38,708 nucleotides of DNA from DASUFI01 sp036274635 (lineage in GTDB: Bacteria; Planctomycetota; B15-G4): contig DASUFI010000165.1 in assembly GCA_036274635.1 (NCBI GenBank), positions 1 through 38,708 on the forward strand, read 5' to 3'. This document shows positions 1 to 9,017 of this stretch, one piece after another (within the stretch, counting starts at the first letter, position 1; every line of letters begins with the position of its first letter). The position numbers and the translations under genes are program-made. The notes below the pieces were generated by a model that did not search any database, was not told where the DNA came from, and worked only from the letters and a program-made list of their open reading frames with translations.

Positions 1-301
1 TCCAGGGGATGACGCCGTACTTGATGGGCAGGTCGCGCCCCGTGATGACCGCGTGCACGCCGGGCAGCGCCAGCGCCGCGCTGGTGTCGATGGAGCGGAT
101 GCGCGCGTGGGCGTGCGGGCTGCGCAGGAACTTGCCGTGCAGCATGCCGGGCAGCTGCAGGTCGTCGGTGTACACGGCCTGGCCCGTGGCCTTGTGGATG
201 CCATCGATCTTGCGCGCACGCTTGCCCACGACGTGGAACTCGCCGTGCGGCGGCTCCTTGCCGTGCGTGCGGTTGATGGACTTGCGCTCGAACTCGGCCA
301 T
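1..301 (-). CDS. molybdenum hydroxylase large subunit, N-terminal fragment (xanthine dehydrogenase / 4-hydroxybenzoyl-CoA reductase alpha type)
   Basis: The first 100 residues of a molybdopterin-binding hydroxylase subunit; the gene runs off the left edge. Visible signatures are the N-terminal GEFHVVGKRARKIDG segment, then TGQAVYTDDLQLPGMLHGK and LRSPHAHARI, typical of the aldehyde oxidase/xanthine dehydrogenase a/b hammerhead domain, followed by PIKYGVIPW, which in my recollection is closest to HcrA-like subunits. The ATG is at 301-299. This subunit would carry the Mo-cofactor and act with a 2Fe-2S subunit, probably the one at 2446-2970, and an FAD subunit not seen here. The gene starts 60 bases after the stop of a lipoprotein gene on the same strand. 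The substrate cannot be told from this fragment. Confidence 0.85.
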   Translation of the reverse strand, partial: MAEFERKSINRTHGKEPPHGEFHVVGKRARKIDGIHKATGQAVYTDDLQLPGMLHGKFLRSPHAHARIRSIDTSAALALPGVHAVITGRDLPIKYGVIPW

Positions 302-361
302 GGCCCACGATTCTGGCACAAGCCGCCCGGTGCCGGGGAGGCCGCGCCGCGCGACCGGCCG

Positions 362-961
362 CTACGGCGCGCCCGCCGCGGCGTCCTTCGGCGGACACAT
401 CACGCAGGTCGGGTGCTCGACGCAGCTCATGTCGCACGCCGGCTTGCCGCAGAAGAGGCAGCCCGGCTCCGCCGCCGGGCCGGAAGCCGCAACCCGCTCG
501 GCCCGCGCCGCGAAGGCCTTGCGCAGCGACTCGCCATCCCACGGGTTGCTGCGATCCACCTGCACGCAGAGTGGCTCGAGATCCGCGCTCCGACCTCCCG
601 CCTGCAGCCAGGCCTCGCCCGCCCGCGCTGCGACGATGAGCTCGAGGCCGCCGCGCTGGTCGCCCAGCTCGCGCCCCAGCGCGAAGAGCTCGTCCGCGCG
701 CTGCTGGCCCGCGTACGCGACGAGCCGCACGTCCTGCGCGCTGCTCACGACCACGGCTGGCGAGTCCGGCCGCACGTCGATCTCGTGCAGCAGCCCCAGC
801 GCCTCGTCGAAGCGGCCCGCGCGCGCCGCGGTCGCCGCTCGCGCGACGACGTCCTGCGGCGCCTCGCGCGGTACGCCGCCGGAGCACGCGGCGAGGAGGG
901 CGAGGGCGGCGACGGCGAGCCGCCGGGTCCACAGGCTGCTCCTTCGCTGCACCTCATTCAC
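362..961 (-). CDS. lipoprotein with Cys-rich tail (paralogue of the 1853-2449 product)
   Basis: A 199-aa protein with a lipoprotein signal peptide: basic start, hydrophobic stretch, lipobox LLAAC with Cys26. The middle looks like TPR-type helices (GRFDEALGLLHEI) and aligns with the lipoprotein at 1853-2449: FDEALGLLHEI against LDEATALLVDL, and LQAGGRSADLEPL against LDAGGWHGDIEPL. Unlike its paralogue it ends in a Cys/His-rich tail (CLFCGKPACDMSC, then HPTCVMC) that could bind a metal or cluster. I chose the GTG at 961; a GTG at 952 is also possible, and both keep the signal peptide. The molybdenum hydroxylase large-subunit gene follows 60 bases downstream and could be cotranscribed. The function is unknown; an envelope-anchored location is inferred from the lipobox. 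Confidence 0.7.
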   Translation of the reverse strand: MNEVQRRSSLWTRRLAVAALALLAACSGGVPREAPQDVVARAATAARAGRFDEALGLLHEIDVRPDSPAVVVSSAQDVRLVAYAGQQRADELFALGRELGDQRGGLELIVAARAGEAWLQAGGRSADLEPLCVQVDRSNPWDGESLRKAFAARAERVAASGPAAEPGCLFCGKPACDMSCVEHPTCVMCPPKDAAAGAP

Positions 962-1129
962 GGCGGGAATCTTGTCACATCCCGGCACGCGTCGGGAGTC
1001 GGCTGCGGAAACGGCGGCCGGCAGGTCCCCAACGACGAGGCAGAAGGCCCGTGCCGCGGTCCCGCCCTCGCCGCGCCACCCCGGCGCGCCGGCGCCGCGG
1101 CAGAATGTCCGTACCCGGGGGTCCTCGCG

Positions 1130-1717
1130 ATGAAGCGCGTGCTGCTCATCAGCCTGCTCGTGATGCTGGTCCTGCTGCTGGGCCTCGTCGGCACGGCGCT
1201 GCTGCGCGCCGTTCCGGGAGGCCTGCCGGCGCCGGACCCGGCGCAGCCCATCCACCTCGCCGACGGCTCCGCCCGCCCGCTGTCCGAGGTGCTGCAGCTT
1301 GCACACGACAAGGTCCCGCTCCCCGACGAGCCGGTCCAGATCGTCGGCGGTCCCGATCCGGCGCTCACGCCGGAGCAGAATGCCGAGCGCGAGAAGATCA
1401 TGCGCGACATTGCCGAGAGCGTGCAGGCCACCATCCTCGCGGAGGAAGGCACCGTCTTCCACCTCGCCGAGATCGCGCGCCACGAGGGCCGCCTCGACGA
1501 GGCCGAGGCGCTCTACCTCTCGATTCCCGAGGGCGACCCGCGCTGGGCGCGTGCCCAGCGGCGCCTCGCGTGGGACGTGCTGAGCAAGGGCCGGGGCGAG
1601 CCGCGCCTCGGCGTGATCTACGCCAAGAAGGCGCTGGCGGCCGAGCCCTTCGACGCGAACAGCTGGCAGGACTTCGCGCGGGTGTGCGCCGGCACGTTGG
1701 GGATCGACGTGGACTGA
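1130..1717 (+). CDS. membrane-anchored TPR-like protein, unknown function
   Basis: A 195-aa protein with one N-terminal hydrophobic segment (about residues 4-24, MKRVLLISLLVMLVLLLGL) that could be a membrane anchor or an uncleaved signal. The rest is soluble, with TPR-like helices: HLAEIARHEGRLDEAEALYLSI, then a pair ending in ALAAEPFDANSWQDFARV. The start is the ATG at 1130, which puts the hydrophobic segment at the extreme N-terminus; longer in-frame extensions are only high-GC read-through. The gene lies opposite in strand to all its neighbours and sits between the two lipoprotein paralogues, so it splits what might otherwise be one molybdenum hydroxylase transcription unit. No family was recognised. 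Confidence 0.7.
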   Translation: MKRVLLISLLVMLVLLLGLVGTALLRAVPGGLPAPDPAQPIHLADGSARPLSEVLQLAHDKVPLPDEPVQIVGGPDPALTPEQNAEREKIMRDIAESVQATILAEEGTVFHLAEIARHEGRLDEAEALYLSIPEGDPRWARAQRRLAWDVLSKGRGEPRLGVIYAKKALAAEPFDANSWQDFARVCAGTLGIDVD

Positions 1718-1745
1718 CCAGCGCGTGCGGCCCGAGGCCACCGCT

Positions 1746-1818
1746 TCAGGAGCCCGGCACCACCAGCGAGGACGAGTCGCCCAGCACGATCGAGGAGCCG
1801 GTCGTCGACGCGTCGAGG
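1746..1818 (-). pseudogene. possible 3' remnant of a degraded gene
   Basis: On the minus strand just beyond the lipoprotein stop, one reading frame gives TTGSSIVLGDSSSLVVPGS followed by a stop. Every third codon position in this stretch is G or C, as in real genes of this window. No start codon or upstream coding signal is in the same frame, since that DNA codes for the lipoprotein in another frame. It may be the tail of a lost gene, or chance in GC-rich DNA. Confidence 0.25.
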
Positions 1819-1852
1819 TCTTCGGTGTGCTCTGCTGCAGCTCGAGCAGGGT

Positions 1853-2449
1853 TCAGGGCTGGACGCCGGGGCTCGGCGTGGGCCCGCCGGACCGAGCATC
1901 CACAATCTCGCGCATTCCGCTCGCGGCTCGCATGCCGTAGTCGCACGGAATGCCCCACTTCCAGATCTCTCGTTCGGCCCAGGCGGCATCCGGGGCTCCC
2001 ATGCCGCGCTGATGTTCGACGTCGTACGCGTGCTCCAGCAGCAGGGCTCTCGCGTGTGCCGAGCCTTGGGGGTCGTTGGAGACCGTGACCGCAAGCAGCG
2101 GCTCGATGTCCCCATGCCATCCACCCGCGTCGAGCATGTCCGAGCCGAGGCGTCCCACCAGCGTCGCTGTGGCTTCGCTGGGGCATTGACTCGCCAGCTT
2201 CTGCAACGTCTGAGTCAGCTCGGGGCTCGGGCCTCTCTTCGCCAGCAGCCGCAGTCGCAGCACGAGCCAGGCGCAGTGATCCACGTGTGCATCGGGGTCT
2301 TCCTGCAGATCGACAAGCAGCGCGGTCGCCTCGTCGAGGCGATCGCAGCGAAGGGCTTCGGCAGCTTGGGCCAACCGCTCCGTGGGCGTTCGCGAGCACG
2401 CAGCAAGGGCCAGCAGGCCCGGCGCGGCGGCGAGCAACACGAGCTTCAC
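1853..2449 (-). CDS. lipoprotein (paralogue of the 362-961 product)
   Basis: A 198-aa lipoprotein starting at a GTG (2449) that overlaps the stop of the 2Fe-2S subunit gene by four bases (GTGA), so translation is probably coupled. The signal peptide ends in the lipobox ALAAC (Cys18). The body contains helical repeat-like segments (RLDEATALLVDLQ, LVLRLRLLAKRG) and aligns along most of its length with the lipoprotein at 362-961, but lacks the Cys-rich tail. Third-codon positions are less GC-rich than in the upstream gene, which suggests a different history or weaker selection. The coupling implies a job linked to the molybdenum hydroxylase, but nothing in the sequence defines it. Confidence 0.75.
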   Translation of the reverse strand: MKLVLLAAAPGLLALAACSRTPTERLAQAAEALRCDRLDEATALLVDLQEDPDAHVDHCAWLVLRLRLLAKRGPSPELTQTLQKLASQCPSEATATLVGRLGSDMLDAGGWHGDIEPLLAVTVSNDPQGSAHARALLLEHAYDVEHQRGMGAPDAAWAEREIWKWGIPCDYGMRAASGMREIVDARSGGPTPSPGVQP

Positions 2450-2970
2450 CCCACCGGCCCCGCCGCGCGGCTCGCGCCCTCGCCGCCCGCCTTGGCGCCG
2501 GCGCGCTCGAGCTCCTTGCGGCACGCCGCCTGCACCGCCTCGAAGATCTTCGTGTATCCCGTGCAGCGGCACAGGTTGGAGGAGAGCGCCACCTGGATCT
2601 CCTCGAGCGACGCGCGCGGGTTCTCGGTCACGAGCTGGCGCGCGGCCATGATCATGCCCGGCTGGCAGAAGCCGCACTGCAGGCAGCCGGACTCGTCGAA
2701 GCAGTCCTGCACCACGTCGGGGCCGTCGGCGCCGACGAGGCCCTCCACGGTGGTGACCGCGCGGCCCTCGACGTCCGCCAGCAGCGTGAGGCACGAGAGC
2801 ACGGCGCGGCCGTCGACGTGCAGCGTGCAAGCGCCGCAGTCGCCCTTGTCGCAGCCCTGCTTGCTGCCGGTCAGGCCGGCGCGGTAGCGCAGGGCCTCGA
2901 GCAGCGTCCAGTGGTCGGGCGCGGCGATCTCGGCGGCGTCGCCGTTGAGTTGCAGGCGGGTCGTGCGCAC
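2446..2970 (-). CDS. 2Fe-2S small subunit of a molybdenum hydroxylase (CoxS/HcrC/XdhC-like)
   Basis: A 174-aa iron-sulfur subunit. An N-terminal plant-type ferredoxin cluster is bound by Cys40, Cys45, Cys48 (GCDKGDCGAC) and Cys60. The C-terminal helical cluster domain has Cys99, Cys102 (LQCGFCQPGM), Cys134 and Cys136 (LCRCTGY). In this family the two clusters carry electrons between the molybdenum site and FAD. The length is normal, with a short Ala/Gly-rich C-terminal extension. The start is a GTG at 2970. The large subunit begins 2.1 kb further along the same strand after unrelated genes, an unusual gap because the subunits are normally adjacent. No FAD subunit gene is visible. Confidence 0.93.
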   Translation of the reverse strand: MRTTRLQLNGDAAEIAAPDHWTLLEALRYRAGLTGSKQGCDKGDCGACTLHVDGRAVLSCLTLLADVEGRAVTTVEGLVGADGPDVVQDCFDESGCLQCGFCQPGMIMAARQLVTENPRASLEEIQVALSSNLCRCTGYTKIFEAVQAACRKELERAGAKAGGEGASRAAGPVG

Positions 2971-3348
2971 GGGGCCATGGTAGCGGGATGGGAGGCGGCG
3001 CGGCGAGCCGCGCGGGCCCGGGGCCCGTCAGCCTCGTGCCTGGAGGGGCCTGCGGCCGCGAGATGGCCGCGCTCGCCGAAAGCGGCAGGCGCGGGTTGCC
3101 CGCCGCGGCTCGTCTGGCGCGATTCTGGTCACGTTAAAAAAACTGCTCCGAGCAAATGCTCCGAGCATTTTTTTTAACGTGACCACGATGAGCCGTGGCG
3201 CGCGCTCCGCGCTCACTCCGAATGCGGCGCCATGTCGTCGCACTCGAGCCTGGCGCAGCCTGCTCGCGCTGGATGGCTCGTGGCGCCTCACGCTCACGAA
3301 GGCCCCGCCGGCCGCATGCCGGCCGCACGCCCGGCCGCGCCCCCCGCC
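2971..3348. other. 378-base gene-free stretch with a palindrome
   Basis: This lies between the esterase stop (3349) and the 2Fe-2S subunit start (2970), both on the minus strand. No reading frame here looks like a gene. The notable content is the 58-bp palindrome at 3127-3184; flanking sequences continue the inverted symmetry weakly (GCCCGCCGCGGCTCGTC left, against GCGCGCCACGGCTCATC read from the right). The rest is GC-rich without recognisable promoter boxes. Confidence 0.6.
3127..3184. repeat. 58-bp near-perfect palindrome with A/T tracts
   Basis: Two 28-base arms and a 2-base centre. Each arm reads GGTCACGTTAAAAAAA, then one base that differs between arms, then TGCTC-N-GAGCA; 26 of 28 positions pair. 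The 11-mer TGCTCCGAGCA occurs twice in direct orientation. The T-runs after a GC-rich inner stem would suit an intrinsic terminator in either direction, for example for the esterase gene upstream on the minus strand. The length and the terminal GGTCACGTTAA symmetry would also fit a small mobile palindromic element. Confidence 0.8.
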
Positions 3349-4368
3349 TCACCCCGCCAGCGCCTTCGTGATCAGCGGCAGGCTGCTGTCGTACCGATAC
3401 GCCGTGCCCGTGTGCCCGTCGTCGTACTCCTCGTGCTGCACCGCGACGCCCTTGGCGCGCAGCGCCTCCGCGAGCTGGCGGGCGCCGAACTGCAGGAAGT
3501 ACTCGTCGCGCGTGCCGGCGTCGAGGTAGACGAGGCGGAAGGCGGCCAGCACCTCGCCGTACTCGGCGGCGCGCGTCACCGGGTCGAAGGCCAGCCAGCG
3601 CTCCCAGACCTCCGGGCGCAGCCGGGCGGTGCGCGGCTCGAAGGGCAGGGCGATGCCCAGCTCCTCGTCCGCCGCGGGCGAGTAGGCCGAGGCCATGGCC
3701 AGCACGTTCATGGCCGTGATCTGCGCGCCGGTCTTGCGCGGCGAGGCCTCGAACCCGCGCAGGAAGGCGGCCTTGCCGCCGGCGCGGTCGAGCGCCGCGG
3801 CCAGCTTGCCGAAGTCGGGGCGGTAGCACAGCTCGAAGCCGCAGTCGCCGCTGTGGCTGGCCAGGGCCGCGAAGCGGTCGGGGTGCTGCAGCCCGAGGTG
3901 CAGCGCGCCGTAGCCGCCGCTGCTGCGGCCCATGACGCCGCGCCGCTCGCGCGCGCCGCCCACGTCGCACGCGGATTCCACCAGCGGCAGCAGCTCGTCG
4001 AGCAGGTGGTCCTCGTAGCGCCCCGTCGCGTCGCTGTTCATGTACTGGCTGCCGCCGAGGCGCGTGAAGGCGTCCGGGAACGCGAAGGCGCAGGGCGCGG
4101 TCAGCCCGCGCGCGAGCAGCCGCTCGTAGCGCTCCGGGAACGAGGGTTCCCAGGGCGTGCCGCGCAGCAGGTTGCCGCCCGTGCCGGTGTAGCCCGCGAG
4201 CACGAGCACCAGCGGCAGGCGCGCGTCGCGCGCGCCGGCGCCGCGCGGCGGCGGCTGCCAGCCGGGCGGCAGGTACACCGGCACCTCGCGCCGCGCCGGA
4301 TCGCCCAGCGGGTTGTCCCTCAGGACGTCGCTCTCGCAGGCCAGCGTGTGCAGTCGACCCTGGAGCAT
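3349..4368 (-). CDS. esterase of the PF00756 (esterase D / enterochelin esterase-like) family
   Basis: A 339-aa alpha/beta hydrolase. It shows the early strand and oxyanion region (LPLVLVLAGYTGTGGN), the FPDAFTRLGGSQYMNS segment typical of the family, the nucleophile elbow GRSSGG with Ser149 as probable nucleophile, and a C-terminal DDGHTGTAYRYD that supplies the likely catalytic His. Members hydrolyse small esters or act on siderophore or S-formylglutathione substrates; the substrate here is unknown. No signal peptide is evident. I chose the ATG at 4368; an upstream in-frame start at 4419 would add 17 poorly supported residues. It is divergent from the cold-shock gene across 236 bases. Confidence 0.85.
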   Translation of the reverse strand: MLQGRLHTLACESDVLRDNPLGDPARREVPVYLPPGWQPPPRGAGARDARLPLVLVLAGYTGTGGNLLRGTPWEPSFPERYERLLARGLTAPCAFAFPDAFTRLGGSQYMNSDATGRYEDHLLDELLPLVESACDVGGARERRGVMGRSSGGYGALHLGLQHPDRFAALASHSGDCGFELCYRPDFGKLAAALDRAGGKAAFLRGFEASPRKTGAQITAMNVLAMASAYSPAADEELGIALPFEPRTARLRPEVWERWLAFDPVTRAAEYGEVLAAFRLVYLDAGTRDEYFLQFGARQLAEALRAKGVAVQHEEYDDGHTGTAYRYDSSLPLITKALAG

Positions 4369-4604
4369 GGCGTCCCGGCTGCGGAGCGTACCAAGCGCGC
4401 CCCGCTCATCGCGGTGCACTCGCCGTGCGTTCGCCGCACGCTGCCGTTTTCGAGGGCAGAACGGGCCATCCTCGGAGGCGCTGTCGCGGCCGGCACGCCT
4501 ACCCCCTTACCAGAACTACAGGGTCCGGATATCCTCGCCGTGTCGGTCGCCGCCCGGAGGAGGGCGATCGTTTCCCGTGTGTTCACGTGTGTGGAGTTCT
4601 GTTC

Positions 4605-4817
4605 ATGCCTGTCGTCGGACGCGTGAAGTGGTTCAGTGACGAGAAGGGTTACGGGTTCATCGAGGTCGAAGGCCGGGAGAAGGATGTGTTCGTGCACTAC
4701 ACGGACATCAAGGGTGATGGTTTCAGGACTCTCGACGAGGGTGCTCGCGTCGAGTTCGAGATCGAGCCCGGCAAGAATGGCGACCGCGCGAAGGACGTGG
4801 CCAAGATCGAAGTCTGA
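4605..4817 (+). CDS. cspA: cold-shock domain protein
   Basis: A 70-aa single-domain OB-fold protein. It carries both nucleic-acid-binding motifs: RNP1 (KGYGFIEV) and RNP2 (DVFVHYTDI), after the canonical GRVKWFSDEKG start. Family members are cytoplasmic RNA chaperones that melt structure in mRNA. The ATG at 4605 is preceded by GGAG eight bases upstream, a good ribosome-binding site. It stands alone, with a strong hairpin terminator directly downstream. The 236-base upstream region probably includes a long 5' UTR, as is common for cold-shock genes, but no specific cold-shock box was identified. Confidence 0.97.
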   Translation: MPVVGRVKWFSDEKGYGFIEVEGREKDVFVHYTDIKGDGFRTLDEGARVEFEIEPGKNGDRAKDVAKIEV

Positions 4818-4828
4818 ATCTCTCGAAC

Positions 4829-4877
4829 AAACGGCGCGGGCCTCGTCGCCAGGGGGCGGCGAGGCCCGCCCCGTTTT
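4829..4877 (+). terminator. intrinsic terminator after the cold-shock gene
   Basis: Arms AACGGCGCGGGCCTCGTCGCC and GGCGGCGAGGCCCGCCCCGTT pair almost completely around a short loop and run into TTTT. It ends 36 bases before the rhodanese start, so that gene should have its own promoter or depend on read-through. Confidence 0.85.
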
Positions 4878-4912
4878 CTGGCACCATGGCGCGTGTCCCA
4901 GGAGAAACGCCC

Positions 4913-5329
4913 ATGCCCATCCGCAGCCTCGACCCCAAGTCCGCGCACCAGCTCATGCAGCAGAGCCCCGGCCACGTCTTCGTCGACGTGCGCACGGTCG
5001 AGGAGTTCGACGCGGGCCACCCCGCCGGCGCGATCAACGTGCCCTGGGCCCTGCGCGACCCGTCCGGCGGCATGGCGCCCAACCCCGACTTCGTGCCCGC
5101 GATGGAGAAGCGCGCCCCGAAGACCGCGCGCGTCGTGTGCTCGTGCCTCGGCGGCGTCCGCTCGCTCAACGCCCTGCGCGCGCTCGAGGCCGCGGGCTGG
5201 AGCGACCTCGTGAACGTCGAGACCGGCTGGGGCGGCAAGAAGGACCCCAGCGGCCGCATCGTCGCGCCGGGCTGGAAGGACGCCGGGCTGCCGGTGGCGC
5301 AGGAGAGGTCGACGTACGGGAAGGGGTGA
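4913..5329 (+). CDS. rhodanese-domain protein
   Basis: A 138-aa single rhodanese domain. The CH2A motif appears as FVDVRTVEEFDAGHPAGAINVPW (residues 23-45), and the active loop is C78-LGGVRS, matching CxxGxRS; another Cys (Cys76) lies two residues before it. It would transfer sulfane sulfur from a donor to a thiol acceptor, or act as a persulfide carrier in the cytoplasm. The ATG at 4913 has AGGAG upstream; an in-frame ATG at 4886 would add nine residues and begins within the preceding terminator region, so it is less likely. No partner gene is evident nearby. Confidence 0.92.
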   Translation: MPIRSLDPKSAHQLMQQSPGHVFVDVRTVEEFDAGHPAGAINVPWALRDPSGGMAPNPDFVPAMEKRAPKTARVVCSCLGGVRSLNALRALEAAGWSDLVNVETGWGGKKDPSGRIVAPGWKDAGLPVAQERSTYGKG

Positions 5330-5352
5330 TACCGCGGGGGTAGAATGGGCCC

Positions 5353-5580
5353 GTGTTCGATCTACCGGAACCGCCGTCCACACCGGCGATGCGACTGCGA
5401 ATGGCGCTCGCGATGTTCGGCGACGGCTGGGCCATGATGCGGGAGCGCCTCCGTCGTGAGTTTCCCGGCGAGAGCGAGCAACAGATCGACGAGCGCGTGG
5501 CGGCCTGGTTGCGTGCACGTCCCGGCGCCGAGAACGGCGATGCGGACGGTCGGCCCCGGAACTGGGACCCGGCTTGCTGA
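5353..5580 (+). CDS. small protein, probable antitoxin partner
   Basis: A 75-aa protein with a GTG start at 5353 and mostly helical, charged sequence (AMMRERLRREFPGESEQQIDERVAAWL). Its stop overlaps the start of the nucleotidyltransferase gene by seven bases (TTGCTGA), so the two are translationally coupled. A short ORF directly before an AbiEii/DUF1814-type nucleotidyltransferase is the usual layout of such toxin-antitoxin pairs; from memory the MenA1/MenT1 pair of mycobacteria has similar sizes (about 68 and 197 aa). Base composition is lower in GC than the neighbours. The antitoxin role is inferred from position, not from a motif. Confidence 0.75.
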   Translation: MFDLPEPPSTPAMRLRMALAMFGDGWAMMRERLRREFPGESEQQIDERVAAWLRARPGAENGDADGRPRNWDPAC

Positions 5581-6191
5581 AGCCGCTGCTCATCGCGCTG
5601 CAGCGCGTCGCGAGTGATCTCGATGCGGCCGGCGCACCCTTCGCTCTGGTCGGCGGGCTCGCCGTCGCGGCGCGGGCTGTCGCCCGCTACACGAAGGACG
5701 TGGACCTGGCGGTCGCGGTCAGCCAGGACCGCGAAGCGGAAGCTCTCGTCCGCTCACTGATCGGCAAGGGATACCGACTCGTCGGGCAACTCGAGCATCT
5801 CGACACGTTTCGATTCGCAACGGTGCGATTGCTCCCGCCACGCGGTCTGCTTGCGGAAGCCGAATCGCCGATCATCGACCTCCTCTTCGCCACGTGCGGC
5901 ATCGAACAGGACATCGTCGCCGATGCAGAGCCCTTGGCCGTTGACGAGGGGCTGACGGTTCGCGTCGCGCGAACCGGCCATCTGATCGCACAGAAGCTGC
6001 TTGCACAGCATCCCGTCAAGCGCCCGCAGGACTCAATCGACGCAAGACGGCTGCTGCAGGACGCGCCCGCATCCGAGATCGACCTCGCGAGGCGGGCGAT
6101 GCGGCTCATCTCGGAACGCGGCTACGCACGAGGCAAATCGCTCGAGGCCGATCTTGACGTCATGCTGGCCGAGCGTGATGCCAACCCATGA
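5574..6191 (+). CDS. nucleotidyltransferase, AbiEii/MenT (DUF1814-like) toxin family
   Basis: A 205-aa protein starting with TTG. The nucleotidyltransferase signature is clear: LVGGLAVAARA (Gly27-Gly28), then RYTKDVDLAV, giving the metal-binding DxD at Asp42 and Asp44. The C-terminal half has the family's helical segment (HLIAQKLLAQHPVKRPQDSIDARRLL). Toxins of this family add nucleotides to tRNA 3' ends or other targets and are countered by the product of the preceding small gene. The TTG start and the overlap suggest limited expression tied to that gene. Third positions contain more A/T than in flanking genes, consistent with horizontal acquisition. It converges on the next gene with only six bases between the stops. 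Confidence 0.85.
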   Translation: MLKPLLIALQRVASDLDAAGAPFALVGGLAVAARAVARYTKDVDLAVAVSQDREAEALVRSLIGKGYRLVGQLEHLDTFRFATVRLLPPRGLLAEAESPIIDLLFATCGIEQDIVADAEPLAVDEGLTVRVARTGHLIAQKLLAQHPVKRPQDSIDARRLLQDAPASEIDLARRAMRLISERGYARGKSLEADLDVMLAERDANP

Positions 6192-6197
6192 ACCGCG

Positions 6198-8300
<2,103 letters not shown>

Positions 8301-8344
8301 CGCCGGGGTTGTAACACGGGCCCGGCGAGGGGTCGGCCGCGCGC

Positions 8345-8455
8345 CGCGCACTGAAGCTTTGCTGGTGCAGTGCATATGCATCGCTTCAGTGCGCGCGTCG
8401 GACCCAACCGGCGCGCGCTGCACTGAAGCTTCACTGAAGCACTGCTTCAGCGATG
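8345..8455. repeat. cluster of CACTGAAGC inverted repeats
   Basis: CACTGAAGC occurs at 8349, 8421 and 8432 and its complement GCTTCAG at 8383 and 8444. Positions 8345-8357 and 8383-8395 form a 13-bp stem (CGCGCACTGAAGC) around a 25-base loop. CTGAAGC-ACT-GCTTCAG at 8434-8450 is a tight second hairpin. The cluster lies 45-155 bases upstream of the YyaL-family start, so it could be an operator, an RNA structure in the leader, or the terminator of the gene upstream. Confidence 0.7.
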
Positions 8456-8516
8456 CTTCCGTTCACGGAGCGCCGCAGACTTCCGCAAAGCGGGCCGCGC
8501 CGTCCGAGCGGGCGCC

Positions 8517-8942
8517 TCAGAGCGAGAAGCGCACCGGCCCGATGGGCCGCTGCCAGCGCGCGTCGTCGCAGGGCACGAGGAAGATCACGTGCAGGGCGGT
8601 GCGCGTGGCGCTCTCCTCGAGGCGCAGGGCCAGCTGCTCGCCGTCCACGCGCCCCTGCACGACCTCGTTGAGAGGCCGCCGCGTGCGGAGCCAGCCGCGG
8701 CGCACGCCGTACTCCTGCACCAGGGCGGCGCGCAGGTCGGCCAGCGTGAACTCGCAGGCGCGGCCGATGGACCGGCCGTCCGCCCCGCGGAACTCCGTGC
8801 GGCCACGGACCTCCACGGCCGAGAACCGCGCCTCGCCCAGCTTCCAGCGGCTGGCGACGGCGTGGAGAAAGGCGTCGCGGGCCGGGCGCGGCGCGGCGCT
8901 GTGCGGCTGCAGGATCTCGAGACGCTTCGTGGCACGGTCCAT
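8517..8942 (-). CDS. hypothetical protein
   Basis: A 141-aa protein starting at ATG 8942. It lacks a signal peptide and membrane segments. The sequence alternates charged and hydrophobic residues, suggesting a mixed alpha/beta fold (ARFSAVEVRGRTEFRG, GEQLALRLEESATRTALHVIFLVPC). Coding is supported by consistent GC-rich third positions and by fit with its neighbours: it follows the HExxH lipoprotein gene by 75 bases on the same strand. No family was recognised. Confidence 0.6.
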   Translation of the reverse strand: MDRATKRLEILQPHSAAPRPARDAFLHAVASRWKLGEARFSAVEVRGRTEFRGADGRSIGRACEFTLADLRAALVQEYGVRRGWLRTRRPLNEVVQGRVDGEQLALRLEESATRTALHVIFLVPCDDARWQRPIGPVRFSL

Positions 8943-9017
8943 GAGTGCCCCCGGCGGGAATGCGACCCCATCCCTATCGGGCCGCGGGGCCGCGCGCCTT
9001 GAGGGCCGCGGGGCCGC

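Noticed and set aside
3134..3970. A minus-strand frame running through the palindrome
   Set aside because: It overlaps the esterase in another frame and has an Arg/Ala-only composition.
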